A stretch of DNA of 64,000 nucleotides from positions 806,001 through 870,000 of the forward strand of contig JAPYXD010000450.1 in NCBI GenBank assembly GCA_030998225.1, written 5' to 3'. Under the pieces are notes generated by a model. The model was given only the letters and a program-made list of their open reading frames with translations, made no database searches and had not been told where the DNA came from. Below are positions 40,741 to 50,907 of the stretch, piece after piece. A program made the translations under genes and the position numbers. The DNA is from Diplolepis rosae. Taxonomy: Eukaryota > Arthropoda > Insecta > Hymenoptera > Diplolepididae. Each line of letters opens with the position of its first letter. Positions within the stretch are counted from its first letter, which is position 1.

Positions 40741-41022
40741 ATGGAACAAATTCATCGCAAACGCATAGATGATCTCATTGAAATAGTTCCCTGTTTTATC
40801 GACATGGTAGCTCTCTGGCCATACTTAATTCAAACTGGAATTTTTAAGAAAGACGACTGCAATATCCCCACATGGAACAGAAATCTAAACAATCCAGAAA
40901 TAATAAAAGACATTTTTTCAACAATCAAAACAAGAGGACCGGACGCATACAAAAATTTAATTCTCAGTTTACGGCTATCAAATCACATTGTCATAGCCGA
41001 CATGTTGGATATAATGAACTAG
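40741..41022 (+). CDS. CARD-like (death-fold) small protein
   Basis: A 93-codon ORF between integrase and env. The predicted pattern is six amphipathic helices: QIHRKRIDDLIEIV, CFIDMVALWPYLIQTGIF, the segment after KKDDC, NPEIIKDIFSTIKTRG, PDAYKNLILSLRLS and HIVIADMLDI. The string IFSTIKTRGPDAYKNLILSL closely follows the signature of caspase-recruitment domains (a Leu-rich helix 4, Arg-Gly, then Pro-x-Ala-aromatic), and the HIVIADML end fits helix 6. The whole ORF is one domain, so it would be a CARD-only protein. CARDs join caspases to adaptors; a CARD-only protein could block or divert that. The acceptor at 40735 suggests its own spliced mRNA. Element B has no equivalent. Fold assignment is by eye. 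Confidence 0.72.
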   Translation: MEQIHRKRIDDLIEIVPCFIDMVALWPYLIQTGIFKKDDCNIPTWNRNLNNPEIIKDIFSTIKTRGPDAYKNLILSLRLSNHIVIADMLDIMN

Positions 41023-41126
41023 GAACGCAAAATACAAAAAGTAAATCAATAACTTCAAAAAATATACATATTTAATGATAAAACATTTTCCTATTCTTAT
41101 ATTACAAAGCAAGCTGCTAATTGGAA

Positions 41127-41140
41127 CCTCCTTTTTCCAG
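41127..41140 (+). promoter_or_regulatory. 3' splice acceptor before env of element C
   Basis: ACCTCCTTTTTCCAG, a strong polypyrimidine tract and CAG, ends 2 nt before the env ATG at 41143. Confidence 0.65.
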
Positions 41141-41142
41141 AG

Positions 41143-43050
41143 ATGGGATTACGAGGCTTCCTTTTGGCACTGCTCACTTGCAACTTCAACTATATAACAA
41201 CAGTCTACGCCATCATAGGATTCGATTGCGGTTCAAATCAATCAAATATTACGACATTATCTTTACTAGAGGTAGGAGAATGTGATCTACCTCGATCTCA
41301 AGTACATGTTGAAAGAACTTATATACAACTTTTACAATTAACTGGATTTTCAAATACAAAAGTAATACAATGCAAAATAGAAATTCGACGCGCCATCTCT
41401 CATTGTGGTATGCATTCTCACAGTTCCATAGTAGCAAATGGCCACAGTGAATATATACATGATGTTACACGAGATCAATGTAATCAAATGCACACAATAG
41501 GAACATTTTTAGTAACCCCTTCTCTTCAGATATCAAAGTTAAAAGTAAATGAAACTTCATTTCATAGCGTTACTTTAGCAGGTTCTGTAACACCTAATGG
41601 AGACTGTACTGGTACACAATTTTCTGACCCATACGGAACATGGAATAATGTCGTAGTCCAAGCAATATTCAAAATAACTTTACAAGAACATTACGCGACT
41701 ATTCATTTAAATTCAAATAAAATTCGATTAGGATCTGGAATAATATGCACACTTTCAGACACATTCTGTACTGACGTAGAATATGGACAAACATTCTGGG
41801 ATACATTACCTAATGACGTATGTAATTTTAACAAATATGAAATTATTTATGAAGGACCAGCAAATAAGACCTATGACAACACGACAGACAATTCTGAAAC
41901 CTTTTATTCTTTAACGACTGAGGATATAACTTTCGTACTAGCTGAAAAAACAAGAAAACCAGTTTGCAGTTACGTTTTAATACAAACCGAACATCCAAAA
42001 TTATTAATTTTTGAAACCAGACCTGGGAATTAATTTTTAGAAAATAAACATTTAGAAGTTCAAAATATGGACATTTTCACATACGTCAATTCTAAATTTA
42101 TATATGTAGAACGACACATACGCACTGAAGTAAATAGACTTTATCACGATGTTCTTACTCAACGATGCATACTTGAACAGCAAGTTTTTAGAAATACATT
42201 AACCTTAGCAACCCAATCACCAGACGAATTTGCATATCATTTAATGAAAGGCCCAGGATATATGTCAGTAATTGCAGGAGAAGTAGTACATATCGTAAAA
42301 TGTATACCGGTTGAAGTAAAATATCGCAAAACTGAAGAATGTTATCTACAACTACCAATATTTAGAGGAAATCAATCCTTTTTCCTTTCTCCACGAACTC
42401 ATATATTAACAAAATCAGGTATCCAAACAAATTGCAATTCTTTCCTTCCACCAATGTACCTTTTTGGAGAAACCTGGTACAAATTACTTCCAAATCCTGT
42501 CGAATCCATAGCACCAACTATAGTTAAACCTCTCACAAAAGCAACCTGGAAATACACAAATCCTTCATCCTTAGCAACAAGTGGCATTTATTCTCAATCT
42601 GATCTTGATAAACTGCGAGATCATATTATGTTTCCAGCAGAAAAAACAATGATTCTAAATTCTTTAGCTAGAGAAATAACAGGACATCCAACTATTAATC
42701 AAGGAATATCATTAACGAATTTATTTAATGAAGATGTAATTGATAAAATTGCTGAATCCGCATGGGGTAGATTTTGGACAATTTTTACAAGTTTTGGAAC
42801 TACTAGTGCAGGCCTAATTGGATTAATAATAATAATTAGAGGGATTAAATTGATAGCTGATACCATTATTCATGGATATGCGCTACACAGATTATTTGGA
42901 TGGTCTCTCCATCTACTAGGCGCCTTCTGGGATTCGGTCACTAACCTCTTATTACACGTAGGTACCCATCGACCTTCTGGACCTCCTGCTGAGAGTCATC
43001 AAGAACTGCTAACAGCTTTAGCGCCACAAAGCTCGAAAGAGGCACCTTAA
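41143..43050 (+). pseudogene. env: Envelope glycoprotein of element C, one nonsense codon
   Basis: Homologous to element B env over its length. A signal peptide (FLLALLTCNFNYITTVYA) is followed by FDCGSNQSNITT, conserved cysteines and many N-glycosylation sites; near the C-terminus there is a membrane segment (GTTSAGLIGLIIIIRGI and following). The same frame is used throughout, but TAA at 42031-42033 splits it into parts of 296 and about 327 residues. Either the copy is dead for env or the stop is read through. As in element B, the protein is unlike classical errantivirus F-type env and suggests a negative-strand RNA virus-type glycoprotein. It follows a splice acceptor and precedes the dsRNA-binding ORFs. 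Confidence 0.85.
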
Positions 43051-43183
43051 AGTCCATCGTATTACGCATATACTACTTCAGGTAAAGATCACAATAATAC
43101 AAACACAACTCTTTATCCTCACTCTGAACTAAAAGAAGAACTTAGTAGAACCCACTACTCTATCCAAATCTAACATCTTCAGA

Positions 43184-43921
43184 ATGTCGCATGTTCCTTT
43201 TACAACCTTACTAAACAAAATTATTCAACAAAGTGGAGATCCACCCATCATTTATGAGATACTCATTGAACAAACCAATAATAATGAATGTCTATTTCAC
43301 GTTAATTTACAATATAAAAATTATATAATAATGAATAGTGGCAAAGATAAAGAAAATGTAAAGCAAAAGGTAGCACAAAATTTATATAATGCCTTAATTA
43401 ATGAATCAAAGGAAACAAATCAAAACGTCCAACCAAACTCTATTAGTAAAAATTGCAAAAAATTAAACGAAATTTGCACTGAAAATAAATTTGAGTATCC
43501 AAAATATACAGTATTACGAATAAAAACCTCATCAAAAGACTCAACATACATAGCAATTTGTTTCATTAATAACATTAAACAAATAGGAATAGCAAACTCA
43601 ATAAAAACAGCTAAGGATTTTGCTGCCATAAAAGTTATTAATTCTCTTTCGCATAAAGACGAGAAATGTGAACTACGTTTGATAAACTCACTAGAACATT
43701 TGCATGTAACAATTCAAGAATCATCTATAAACGATCCAAAACCTTCAACGAGTAGCCAAATAACAAAACCTATTACTTCAAATAACAATCGTGATAAAAA
43801 TACAAATACCTGTAAAATGAAAACAAATAATAATCATACTGCATCATCTTTCTCTACGAAAAGCTTTAAAAAATGTTTTAAATGCGGATATAGACCTCCC
43901 AACCAGTACAATAAATTCTAA
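43184..43921 (+). CDS. Protein with two tandem dsRNA-binding-like domains
   Basis: 245 codons, ATG 2 nt after an acceptor (CTAACATCTTCAG). Residues ~5-70 (TLLNKIIQQSGDPPIIYEIL, NECLFHVNL, then KQKVAQNLYNALI) and ~85-155 (KLNEICTENKFEYPKYTVL, IAICFINNIKQIGIA, then KTAKDFAAIKVINSL) each show the helix-three strands-helix order of double-stranded-RNA-binding domains, with the Pro-x-Tyr after helix 1 and the Ala-Ala of helix 2. The second copy is the more convincing. A Ser/Asn-rich linker leads to a short Cys pair (CFKCGYR) at the end. Such proteins in viruses often shield dsRNA from Dicer or sensors; that role here is inference. No similar ORF exists in elements A or B. Confidence 0.72.
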   Translation: MSHVPFTTLLNKIIQQSGDPPIIYEILIEQTNNNECLFHVNLQYKNYIIMNSGKDKENVKQKVAQNLYNALINESKETNQNVQPNSISKNCKKLNEICTENKFEYPKYTVLRIKTSSKDSTYIAICFINNIKQIGIANSIKTAKDFAAIKVINSLSHKDEKCELRLINSLEHLHVTIQESSINDPKPSTSSQITKPITSNNNRDKNTNTCKMKTNNNHTASSFSTKSFKKCFKCGYRPPNQYNKF

Positions 43922-43958
43922 TATAAACATTCCATACCGATTCAGGAAATCAACTGCA

Positions 43959-44615
43959 ATGGAGCATTACTACGACGAGCCTACACACGTACCAAGTTAC
44001 CCAAAAAAGAAATACAGAACAGACTCCATGGGATTTTTAAATCATGTAGAAATTTTAAGAAACTTCACGATAAAATATGGACTGCCGTTACCGCAATATA
44101 CAGTCTATCCTGATCCGAATTCGAAAACAAACTCATTTTTTCTCGCACAAATTAATATAAATGAACATTTCGTTATACAAGCCGGCCCTACTAGTGAATT
44201 AGCAGAAAATAGAGCAGCTTTAAAATTATTATTACTACTAATAAGATCATATGATCTCTGCGACGAAAAATTTTATAATAATGATGATAAAAAAAGGCAA
44301 AAAACCAAAAATCAAAGTATTCAAACCGATCCAAGACCAAAATTAATACCTTGGGAAAATTCCTGTAGATTTTGTAACACTCAAATGCATGCTACAAAAG
44401 AGTGCCGTAGACGAAATATTTTTAAGGTAGACAAATCAACCCAATTCCCCCCTCCAGTTCCACCAAGAAACTCCTCAACATTTAGTAGACTTTTTTCCCC
44501 TTTTCTCCAAAAACTTCTAGACCTAAATCCAACCATATGTAAACATCCTATTTTATGCAATATTAATCCTACTTTTCTTTTTCAGCCTTCCGAGAAGTCT
44601 AATGAATTTCCTTAA
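43959..44615 (+). CDS. Protein with a dsRNA-binding-like domain and a CCHC zinc knuckle
   Basis: 218 codons. Residues ~25-95 read as one dsRNA-binding domain: helix 1 EILRNFTIKYGLPLPQYTV, strands around SFFLAQININEHFVIQAG, helix 2 ELAENRAALKLLLLL. Next comes a basic linker, a SIQTDPRP motif, and a CX2CX4HX4C knuckle, CRFCNTQMHATKEC. The tail is Pro/Ser-rich (FPPPVPPRNSS). It resembles the preceding ORF in its domain and may be a diverged duplicate. An acceptor-like CCGATTCAG ends at 43945, 13 nt before the ATG. It overlaps the next ORF by 14 nt. A role in binding element RNA or hiding dsRNA is inference. Confidence 0.68.
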   Translation: MEHYYDEPTHVPSYPKKKYRTDSMGFLNHVEILRNFTIKYGLPLPQYTVYPDPNSKTNSFFLAQININEHFVIQAGPTSELAENRAALKLLLLLIRSYDLCDEKFYNNDDKKRQKTKNQSIQTDPRPKLIPWENSCRFCNTQMHATKECRRRNIFKVDKSTQFPPPVPPRNSSTFSRLFSPFLQKLLDLNPTICKHPILCNINPTFLFQPSEKSNEFP

Positions 44616-45159
44616 TCAACTAGCATCCAGAGTGTATTTAATTTTAATTCCACTCCTTTTCTCCAAAGCAGAAAAATACTTCATAGACTCACAATTTTCT
44701 CATTCTTCAGGGATTTATTTTGAACCAATTTCAAAAGTTCGTCTTTTTTCTGAAAAATATCATTTTATATCTTATATCGATATCTTTCAGCCAGACGTAC
44801 TTAAATACAAAATAATAGATTTCTCACATAAATTATATGAATATTGCATACTCTCAAATATTGCCAATAATCGTAATTTATACGATCATCAGACACAACT
44901 TGATTTTATAGAACAACGCATCAACTATTTTCTTGAAGAAATATCATTTATATCTAGACAAGCTCGTAATATCACGAATATTTCTAACACTAATGATCCA
45001 TTCTTGCAACAGATACAAAAAGTACTTTTAGAATTAAGAATGAGAAATGAAACCTCCCTTTACTGGCCCAAAGAAAATTTATTTCTACTTCCTAATCCAT
45101 TTTTCCAAAAAGTTACAAATCTTTCTTCAAAACTTGACAACATTATGATATTTAGATAA
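44602..45159 (+). CDS. Secreted ORF resembling the start of an F-type envelope
   Basis: 185 codons with a good signal peptide (RVYLILIPLLFSKAE). The segment SGIYFEPISKVRLF, followed by a hydrophobic strand (HFISYIDIF) and a helical part, resembles the N-terminal part of baculovirus-F/errantivirus envelope proteins. No fusion peptide, membrane anchor or further ectodomain follows; the ORF ends 207 bp before the polypurine tract. It may be a relic of an older env displaced by the other glycoprotein, or a truncated secreted form. A strong acceptor (CTACTTTTCTTTTTCAG) ends at 44585, 16 nt before the ATG. The assignment is tentative. Confidence 0.45.
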   Translation: MNFLNQLASRVYLILIPLLFSKAEKYFIDSQFSHSSGIYFEPISKVRLFSEKYHFISYIDIFQPDVLKYKIIDFSHKLYEYCILSNIANNRNLYDHQTQLDFIEQRINYFLEEISFISRQARNITNISNTNDPFLQQIQKVLLELRMRNETSLYWPKENLFLLPNPFFQKVTNLSSKLDNIMIFR

Positions 45160-45365
45160 TATAAATTTTTATGACATCAAAAAAAAAAAAATCGATATTG
45201 GAATCAAATAGTCAAATGCAAAAAATACAAATTGTAAAAGAGACCCCGAAATGAATGTTGGTTATTACGTCAGAAATAGAAATTCAATGTATCTTCAAAA
45301 ACATTAACGAATGTATTCTTCTTCCGAAGATTCGATCGCGGATGCTTCACCCCCGCGCTCGAACT

Positions 45366-45376
45366 AGGGGGGGAGG
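45366..45376 (+). other. Polypurine tract of element C
   Basis: AGGGGGGGAGG directly before TGTCACG of the 3' LTR. Confidence 0.85.
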
Positions 45377-46138
45377 TGTCACGTCCCGCGACGCATTAGA
45401 ATGTACTATAGGCATAGGCTAGGTCTAGAGAGAAATCTGGGGAAATTACTAAAAGAGAGAGAAAACCACCTATTGAAAAGAGAGGTATAACTACGTCACA
45501 CGCAGCGGGAGACTGCGCAACGCGTGACGTCACCAAAAAATATAATATAAAAAGGACACGCCGCCAAGTGAAAACTAGTCTTGTGAGCAAAATTAAGTGC
45601 GGGAAATTTCTAAAATCTTAAAAGGATTCACAGCGTGAGATACGTGTTTAGTTCAGTTTTCCGAAGAAACGTGTCGTAAATTCTCTGATTGTACTTTCAA
45701 TCTTTGAAAGGATCTTAGAGTCAGTGTAGAGTGAAATAACTATTCTTGTCCTCCTCACACCAGTGGGATATTTGTTTCTGTCTTCCTCACACCAGTGGGA
45801 TACCTATTGCTGTCTTCGTCGCACCAGTGGAAGAATCTTTCTCTCTCCCTCACACCTGTGAGGATCATTCATAAAAAAGGGACTATTCACAACTCAACAA
45901 AGGTACCGAAAATTCTCTCTATTCTTTACCTATTCCCTGCGCCATTGTTTGAATCATTGTAAAATTTTAACCTTGTTTATATCAGTGTTAATTTAAATAA
46001 ATTCAATTTGTATTACTTTACTAATCATTGTGTACTTTTCATTGACTTATCCTCATCCCTAAGAGAGGATCATTCGATCCTAACTTAAAACGAGGAATCT
46101 TCGATCAAAGTAAGTATTTACGTACTTGTGACGTAACA
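45377..46138 (+). repeat. 3' LTR of element C
   Basis: 762 bp, matching the 5' LTR with about 15 substitutions and one 1-bp indel; the changes are concentrated between about 45675 and 45800. Followed by the TGGC duplication. Confidence 0.95.
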
Positions 46139-46142
46139 TGGC

Positions 46143-46547
46143 TAAACAAGAATTTCACAATTTCACACATATATATATATACGAAAAATATAGAAGAAAT
46201 AGAGAAATGAAAAAATATATTTAAAATTACGAAAACTTTTGAAGGGGAATTATTTTCAAAAGTTTTCATTAAGAAAGAAATTTTAAGTTCAAACTGCCAA
46301 TCAAAATTCAATCTATCCCCCCGGTGCCTCCAAAAATTTTCTACGTGACGTCTAAGGTCACACAAGTTTTGAATTGTCTGAAGGACAATTTAAAAAGTAG
46401 TATTTTTGAGTCTAGAGTTTTCACTCTAATAACTCAGGAACGAATTTAAATTTAATTTGGCAGTCAGAATAAAGTAAAAATTTCCTTCTAATCCTAGGGG
46501 AATTATTTCATAATTTGGAGGAAAGGAGGTGAGGATTCAAACAAAAT
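46143..46547 (-). other. Leader of element B, LTR-proximal part
   Basis: On the minus strand this follows the 5' LTR of element B. The sequence after the LTR, TTTTGTTTGAATCCTCACC, has no TGG start typical of a tRNA primer site. No ORF of note. Confidence 0.6.
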
Positions 46548-48944
46548 TGCACATCTCATTAAGGAGCACACCAGATTGTTTGAATTCTCGGGGATAGGCT
46601 TAAGGAAAGATAGGTATGAATATCGATACCAGGTTGGTTACTGGCACCCAGATATTCATATGGAGGATACAACAATTAAATATTCAAATAAAATAGAAAG
46701 AGAAATAGTTAGATAGCAATTTTATTGTTCAACTTACTTTGTTTTATTTGTTATAATAAAATCCTTGTATAATCCTGGTATAATTCTCGTATAATCCTTG
46801 GAGGAATCGATGTGTCGTGGAACTGCAACCCGTCTACCCTTTTAAATATTTTTATTCAAATTGGTGACCGCGTATATATTAATTTTCGATAGAAAAAGAA
46901 CTTTTTTTTAAAAATATAGATGTGGAGAGTGGAATTTAAAACTTAGTATAAAATTTCGAGGCTAGCGCGACCGACGAGTACTGGTGCAATCTTTTATATA
47001 GAAAATAGTGAATTTTTTTTAAAGTGAAGAGAACGTTTTGGTGAAAATGTAGAGAAGCGGAACTTAACGGAACTTAACGGAACTTAACGGAACTGCGGAA
47101 CTTGCTTAAAAAAATGAAAATGCATAGCTTTTATGTATTCTCATCTTTTCCCTTTCTACTTGAAAATCTTTCAGGGGAGTTGAAACTACTAGTTTTAGTT
47201 GTCTGATTGGTTGGCTGTCTATAGTGACATAGTTACGCCCCCGCAATAGTCGACGAAAATCTTAAGGGCAGACCCATTGGGTTGGGCCTTGTAGGAGTTT
47301 CCAAACTTTTCCAGATTCATCGATTTCCCAAGAGATTGCGCTACTTTAAAAATTAATTATTTAAACAATGATGTTTACAGGTTTAGTTATTTTTAACTAA
47401 TCGAAGAGTCAAACTATAAAATGTTTCATTACATCCTAAATTAACTTACAGAATCGTGAATTTACATTAAATTAGTTATGTTTCAATTTCAAATTCAAAA
47501 GAAACATTATTGCTTAAGATTAATACATATTTCAAAGTTAGTTTTCTAAATTATTCTTATTAACCGTTAAATGTTTTGTTTAAATATATATAATTTTTAC
47601 ATTAGGGAAGATAAATTTATATATAAGTTTTATCTTACTGAAATTCATTTCTGAAGATATAAGTACTAATTCTAAAATCTGACTTTGAATTTAATTTTCT
47701 ATTGCTTTGTTTTAACATTTTTATTTGTACGTAATGATGTTATAATTTAACATTTAAAACAAATTATTTTGATTTGAAGGTTGCGTGCAAAATTACTAAT
47801 AAAATATATATCTGATTACATGATGGCGTCGGTAAAACAGAACATTACTATTACTTAAAATTCTGAATAACATTGGTTTAGTTGCATTATTAATTATCTA
47901 ATACAATTATATTTCTGAATGTTAATTACGAGTTAGTTTGGGGTTTTTGTAACTCAGATTGATTTAAGATTTTATGAAGTTTGAAATATGATTGTAAAGA
48001 ATAAATGTATATTTTTATGAAAGTAAAATAGTTTGGTTTATTAAATTACTATTGAAAATAAATATGAAATATATTCAATTATCAAATAAATTGATGTTTG
48101 GATTTATTAGATTTAATTTAAAATACAATGAGAAATGTATGAAGAATTTTCAGTAATTTATAACCTGGTATTTTACCTTCTTAAATAACTTTCCGTAAAT
48201 TATCACGTCGGTAAAGTAGATCCCTGATTATTAACAACTTTTAAATAAATTGCTATTAGTTTACATTCTATAAGTTTCAAACGTTAGTTCAAAAATAAAA
48301 TAGATGCAAGTTGCATTTCTCTTATTAGTCGAAATAATTTCTTTTCCTATTCATAGCATACTGAATAATATTAAAAGTAATTTTAATTTCTTATTTAATT
48401 TAATTATTTTATAAAATATTATTTTCGAAAGTTTTATTTTCTATGTTGAATAGGCCTGAGATCTTATCTAGACAGAGAGTGCACTTTGTATCTATTTGTC
48501 TTTTCATGGGCGGGGAACCAGCGCGGTCCCTTTTGAGTGACAGCCTAAGCTGTTTATGATTTCCTGTAATGGCTAAATACTGGACTATTTACTACTTGTA
48601 TTTGTTTGGAGTTTTATGAATTTATCTTGTTAGAGGCTGGTAGACGTTTGTATTTGAAAAGGAAATACGATTGTGGGCGACGCGTTTTGGTCGAAATATA
48701 GAGGTACAAAGTTTATTATATTTTATGATAATCTAAGTAAATTTTCGGTATTCATATTGGTGCAGCTGCGTTTCGAATTTATCTTGAAAGGTTTCTAGTC
48801 TTAGCTATTTACAAAAGATTGAGAATTTCGTCGAAAGGTATAAAATAATTTATAATGTAAAACCGCTCTTAAAATTTGGAGAAATAGTAAAGAAAAATAA
48901 GATTCGGAGAAAAAAGAAAGTAAGTAATTTCAGAAGACGTCACA
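46548..48944 (-). repeat. 5' LTR of element B, 2397 bp
   Basis: Partner of 18597-21017. A 23-bp segment present there after GCGCTAC is missing here, and a few single-base differences occur. Confidence 0.93.
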
Positions 48945-50134
48945 AAGCTTTAAAATTTTGCAATTGAAATCTTGGTTTAAAATTTTAACCATTTATCGAC
49001 TGAATTTTTCCTACGATTTCAGAAGAACAGGCAAATTAAGAATTACAAAATATTTCATTTAACAGATTGCAGCTGCCCATAAGATCTTATAAAATCGTGA
49101 CAAGATTTCAACACGAACTTGAAAAAAAAAATTGCATGTAAAATTTGAAATCAATAAATACTTATGTGATCATATGCAAATATCACTGAACACATTTTTT
49201 AGCTTTTTAATTTATCTCCTATTAGAAAATTTTTCCTTTCCATAAAGCAATTCATTTTTTGAATGAAAAGTCTGTGATTAGGCTGCAAACAGTAAGATGA
49301 AAATATGTCTAACATAAAATTGAGAATGTAATATTCAATCTTAAATTTTATGTTTATCTCTTCTTAATGCTAAATAATTCGCTAATTGAAAATTTTTTAA
49401 ATGTACAAAATTGGTAAAAATTATGGAAATACGAAATTTATAACTTAAGCTTTCCTTTAAAAATTTCAAATATTTTCAATTTATATATAGATTCAAATTG
49501 TAAATATTTATTAATTTCAAATTTCCACTTAAAAATAATATTTAGACTTTCAGAATGATTCCACAATTTTTTAAAAACTTATAGATGTTTATTCTAGGGA
49601 AAAATTGATTAAAATATCGAAAAAAGGAAGTATTATTTCCATAACTACATATTCTGTAAATTTGAAATTGTCGTCTGCTTCGCGCCTCTTTTGCACGGAG
49701 TCGAGAAAAACACATTCCTCAATTTCGACTCGATAAACGACAGCCTGAAATCTAAAACTTGGAACAGTTGAAAACGCATGCATTGTAACGAAGAAGAGAG
49801 GAGAATAAGGGGAAATGGGACGAGTCGTTCTCGCATGCAAGAGTGACGAGGAAAGAAAAATGGCAACGTGCCCCGTCTTCGCTCCCTACCCGATTCCTGT
49901 ACATTTCCCTGAAGCGCTCTCTATCGCCTATATTTGATATATACTTGCAATTTTTGCTAACGCATTCCTTTCATAATCTTTGTCAAACACTACTTTTCAA
50001 ATATAGTGACTTCTGGTGATTTTATGGGCAATTGAAACTTTGGGCAACTAAAACTATGGTACAATGTATACCTACCCTTTGGACCGTATATCGATTCTCC
50101 AAAGCATTAATTCTCCCAAGCGCAGTGAACTTCA
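48945..50134. other. Flank of element B, nothing recognisable
   Basis: AT-rich sequence; the segment 49846-49906 is the inverse of 18527-18589. The ORFs here on the minus strand (49589-49866) lack any domain features. Confidence 0.5.
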
Positions 50135-50212
50135 CGTTGGAAATCCTAAGAAATTTTAGGCGCGCATTATAATTCACAAAAATGGCGCCTAAAAATTCTT
50201 AGGATTTCAACG
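50135..50212. repeat. Short hairpin, ~28-bp arms
   Basis: CGTTGGAAATCCTAAGAA with TTTAGGCGCG pairs with GGCGCCTAAA, then TTCTTAGGATTTCAACG, around a 20-nt loop. Confidence 0.75.
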
Positions 50213-50649
50213 GCAGGAAATACTATCACCGATAAAAGGTCGGGTTTGTCGCCAAACCTAGCCGAACAACTGGTTTTCCTGAGGCAAAATTTTGAATTTC
50301 TCAAAATGCAAATCCCTGGTTAAACCTGAACAATATATATTGAACATTTAAATAAATATATTTTATAGTATTTCTTGTGTTTTTTTATTGTGTTTTAATC
50401 TTCCTTTATTTTTCAAGTAAATTTAATTTGCGAAACTTTAAAGTAAGGTCAGATTAGTATTCCCAATATTATTTTTATTGTTTATTATAAATAAATAATG
50501 GCATTTCAACTAATAAAAATAATATTTTTCAGCATTTTAAACCGCGCCCGAATAGCAACCAATCAGATACGGCCAGCAACGTATGCACAGTTGAGTAAAA
50601 GTGGCACGAATTAGGTGCACTGGGTCAGGTTAGGATGGTGAAGAGAGGG

Positions 50650-50733
50650 AGAAGTTATCGATATTATCGATACTTTTTCAAAAAATATCGATATTAATCG
50701 ATACGCGATTTGGTCGATATTTCCCATCACTAA
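50650..50733. repeat. hAT-like end with ATCGAT repeats
   Basis: Repeated TATCGAT units and, on the minus strand, TTTAGTGATGGGAAATATCG look like one end of a hAT-type element. The other end was not found. Confidence 0.3.
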
Positions 50734-50907
50734 ATGACCCCCATTATGCGCCTAGGCACATAATATACTTTTACCAGAGATGAGTTGGGAGCAGCCCCGT
50801 CCGACTCTTTAGTATTTCAGCAGAAAACTTTCGGTCCTTATTGCTACGAGTTTCTATCTTATAATTTTCGCCGTACGGCGGCGCTTCCCGCGTGTAGGCC
50901 TACTCTC

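Larger units (their letters stand above)
32420..46138 (+). mobile_element. Errantivirus-like Ty3/gypsy element C with accessory genes
   Basis: A 13.7-kb plus-strand element with LTRs of 763 and 762 bp, a TGGC target duplication, a primer-binding site, gag, pol, integrase, a CARD-like ORF, env, two dsRNA-binding-domain ORFs and an F-like fragment, then a polypurine tract. It lies inside the leader of element B in opposite orientation. LTRs differ at about 15 positions (about 2%). Gag, pol and env carry a few frameshifts or stops. B and C are related throughout gag, pol and env. Confidence 0.93.
18597..48944 (-). mobile_element. Errantivirus-like Ty3/gypsy element B, with element C nested in its leader
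   Basis: A full-length minus-strand element: 5' LTR 46548-48944, leader, gag, pol, integrase, env, polypurine tract, 3' LTR 18597-21017. Its own DNA is about 16.6 kb; the rest is element C. LTR ends are TGTGACGTC and GATGTGCA. The two LTRs differ by about seven substitutions and three indels, including one of 23 bp, so they are about 99.7% identical over aligned bases. No target duplication is visible: flanks are poly-T on the left and AAGCTTTAAA on the right. Confidence 0.9.

Noticed and set aside
49589..49866. Overlapping minus-strand ORFs of 73 and 83 codons
   Set aside because: No domain; partly within the inverted 60-bp repeat.
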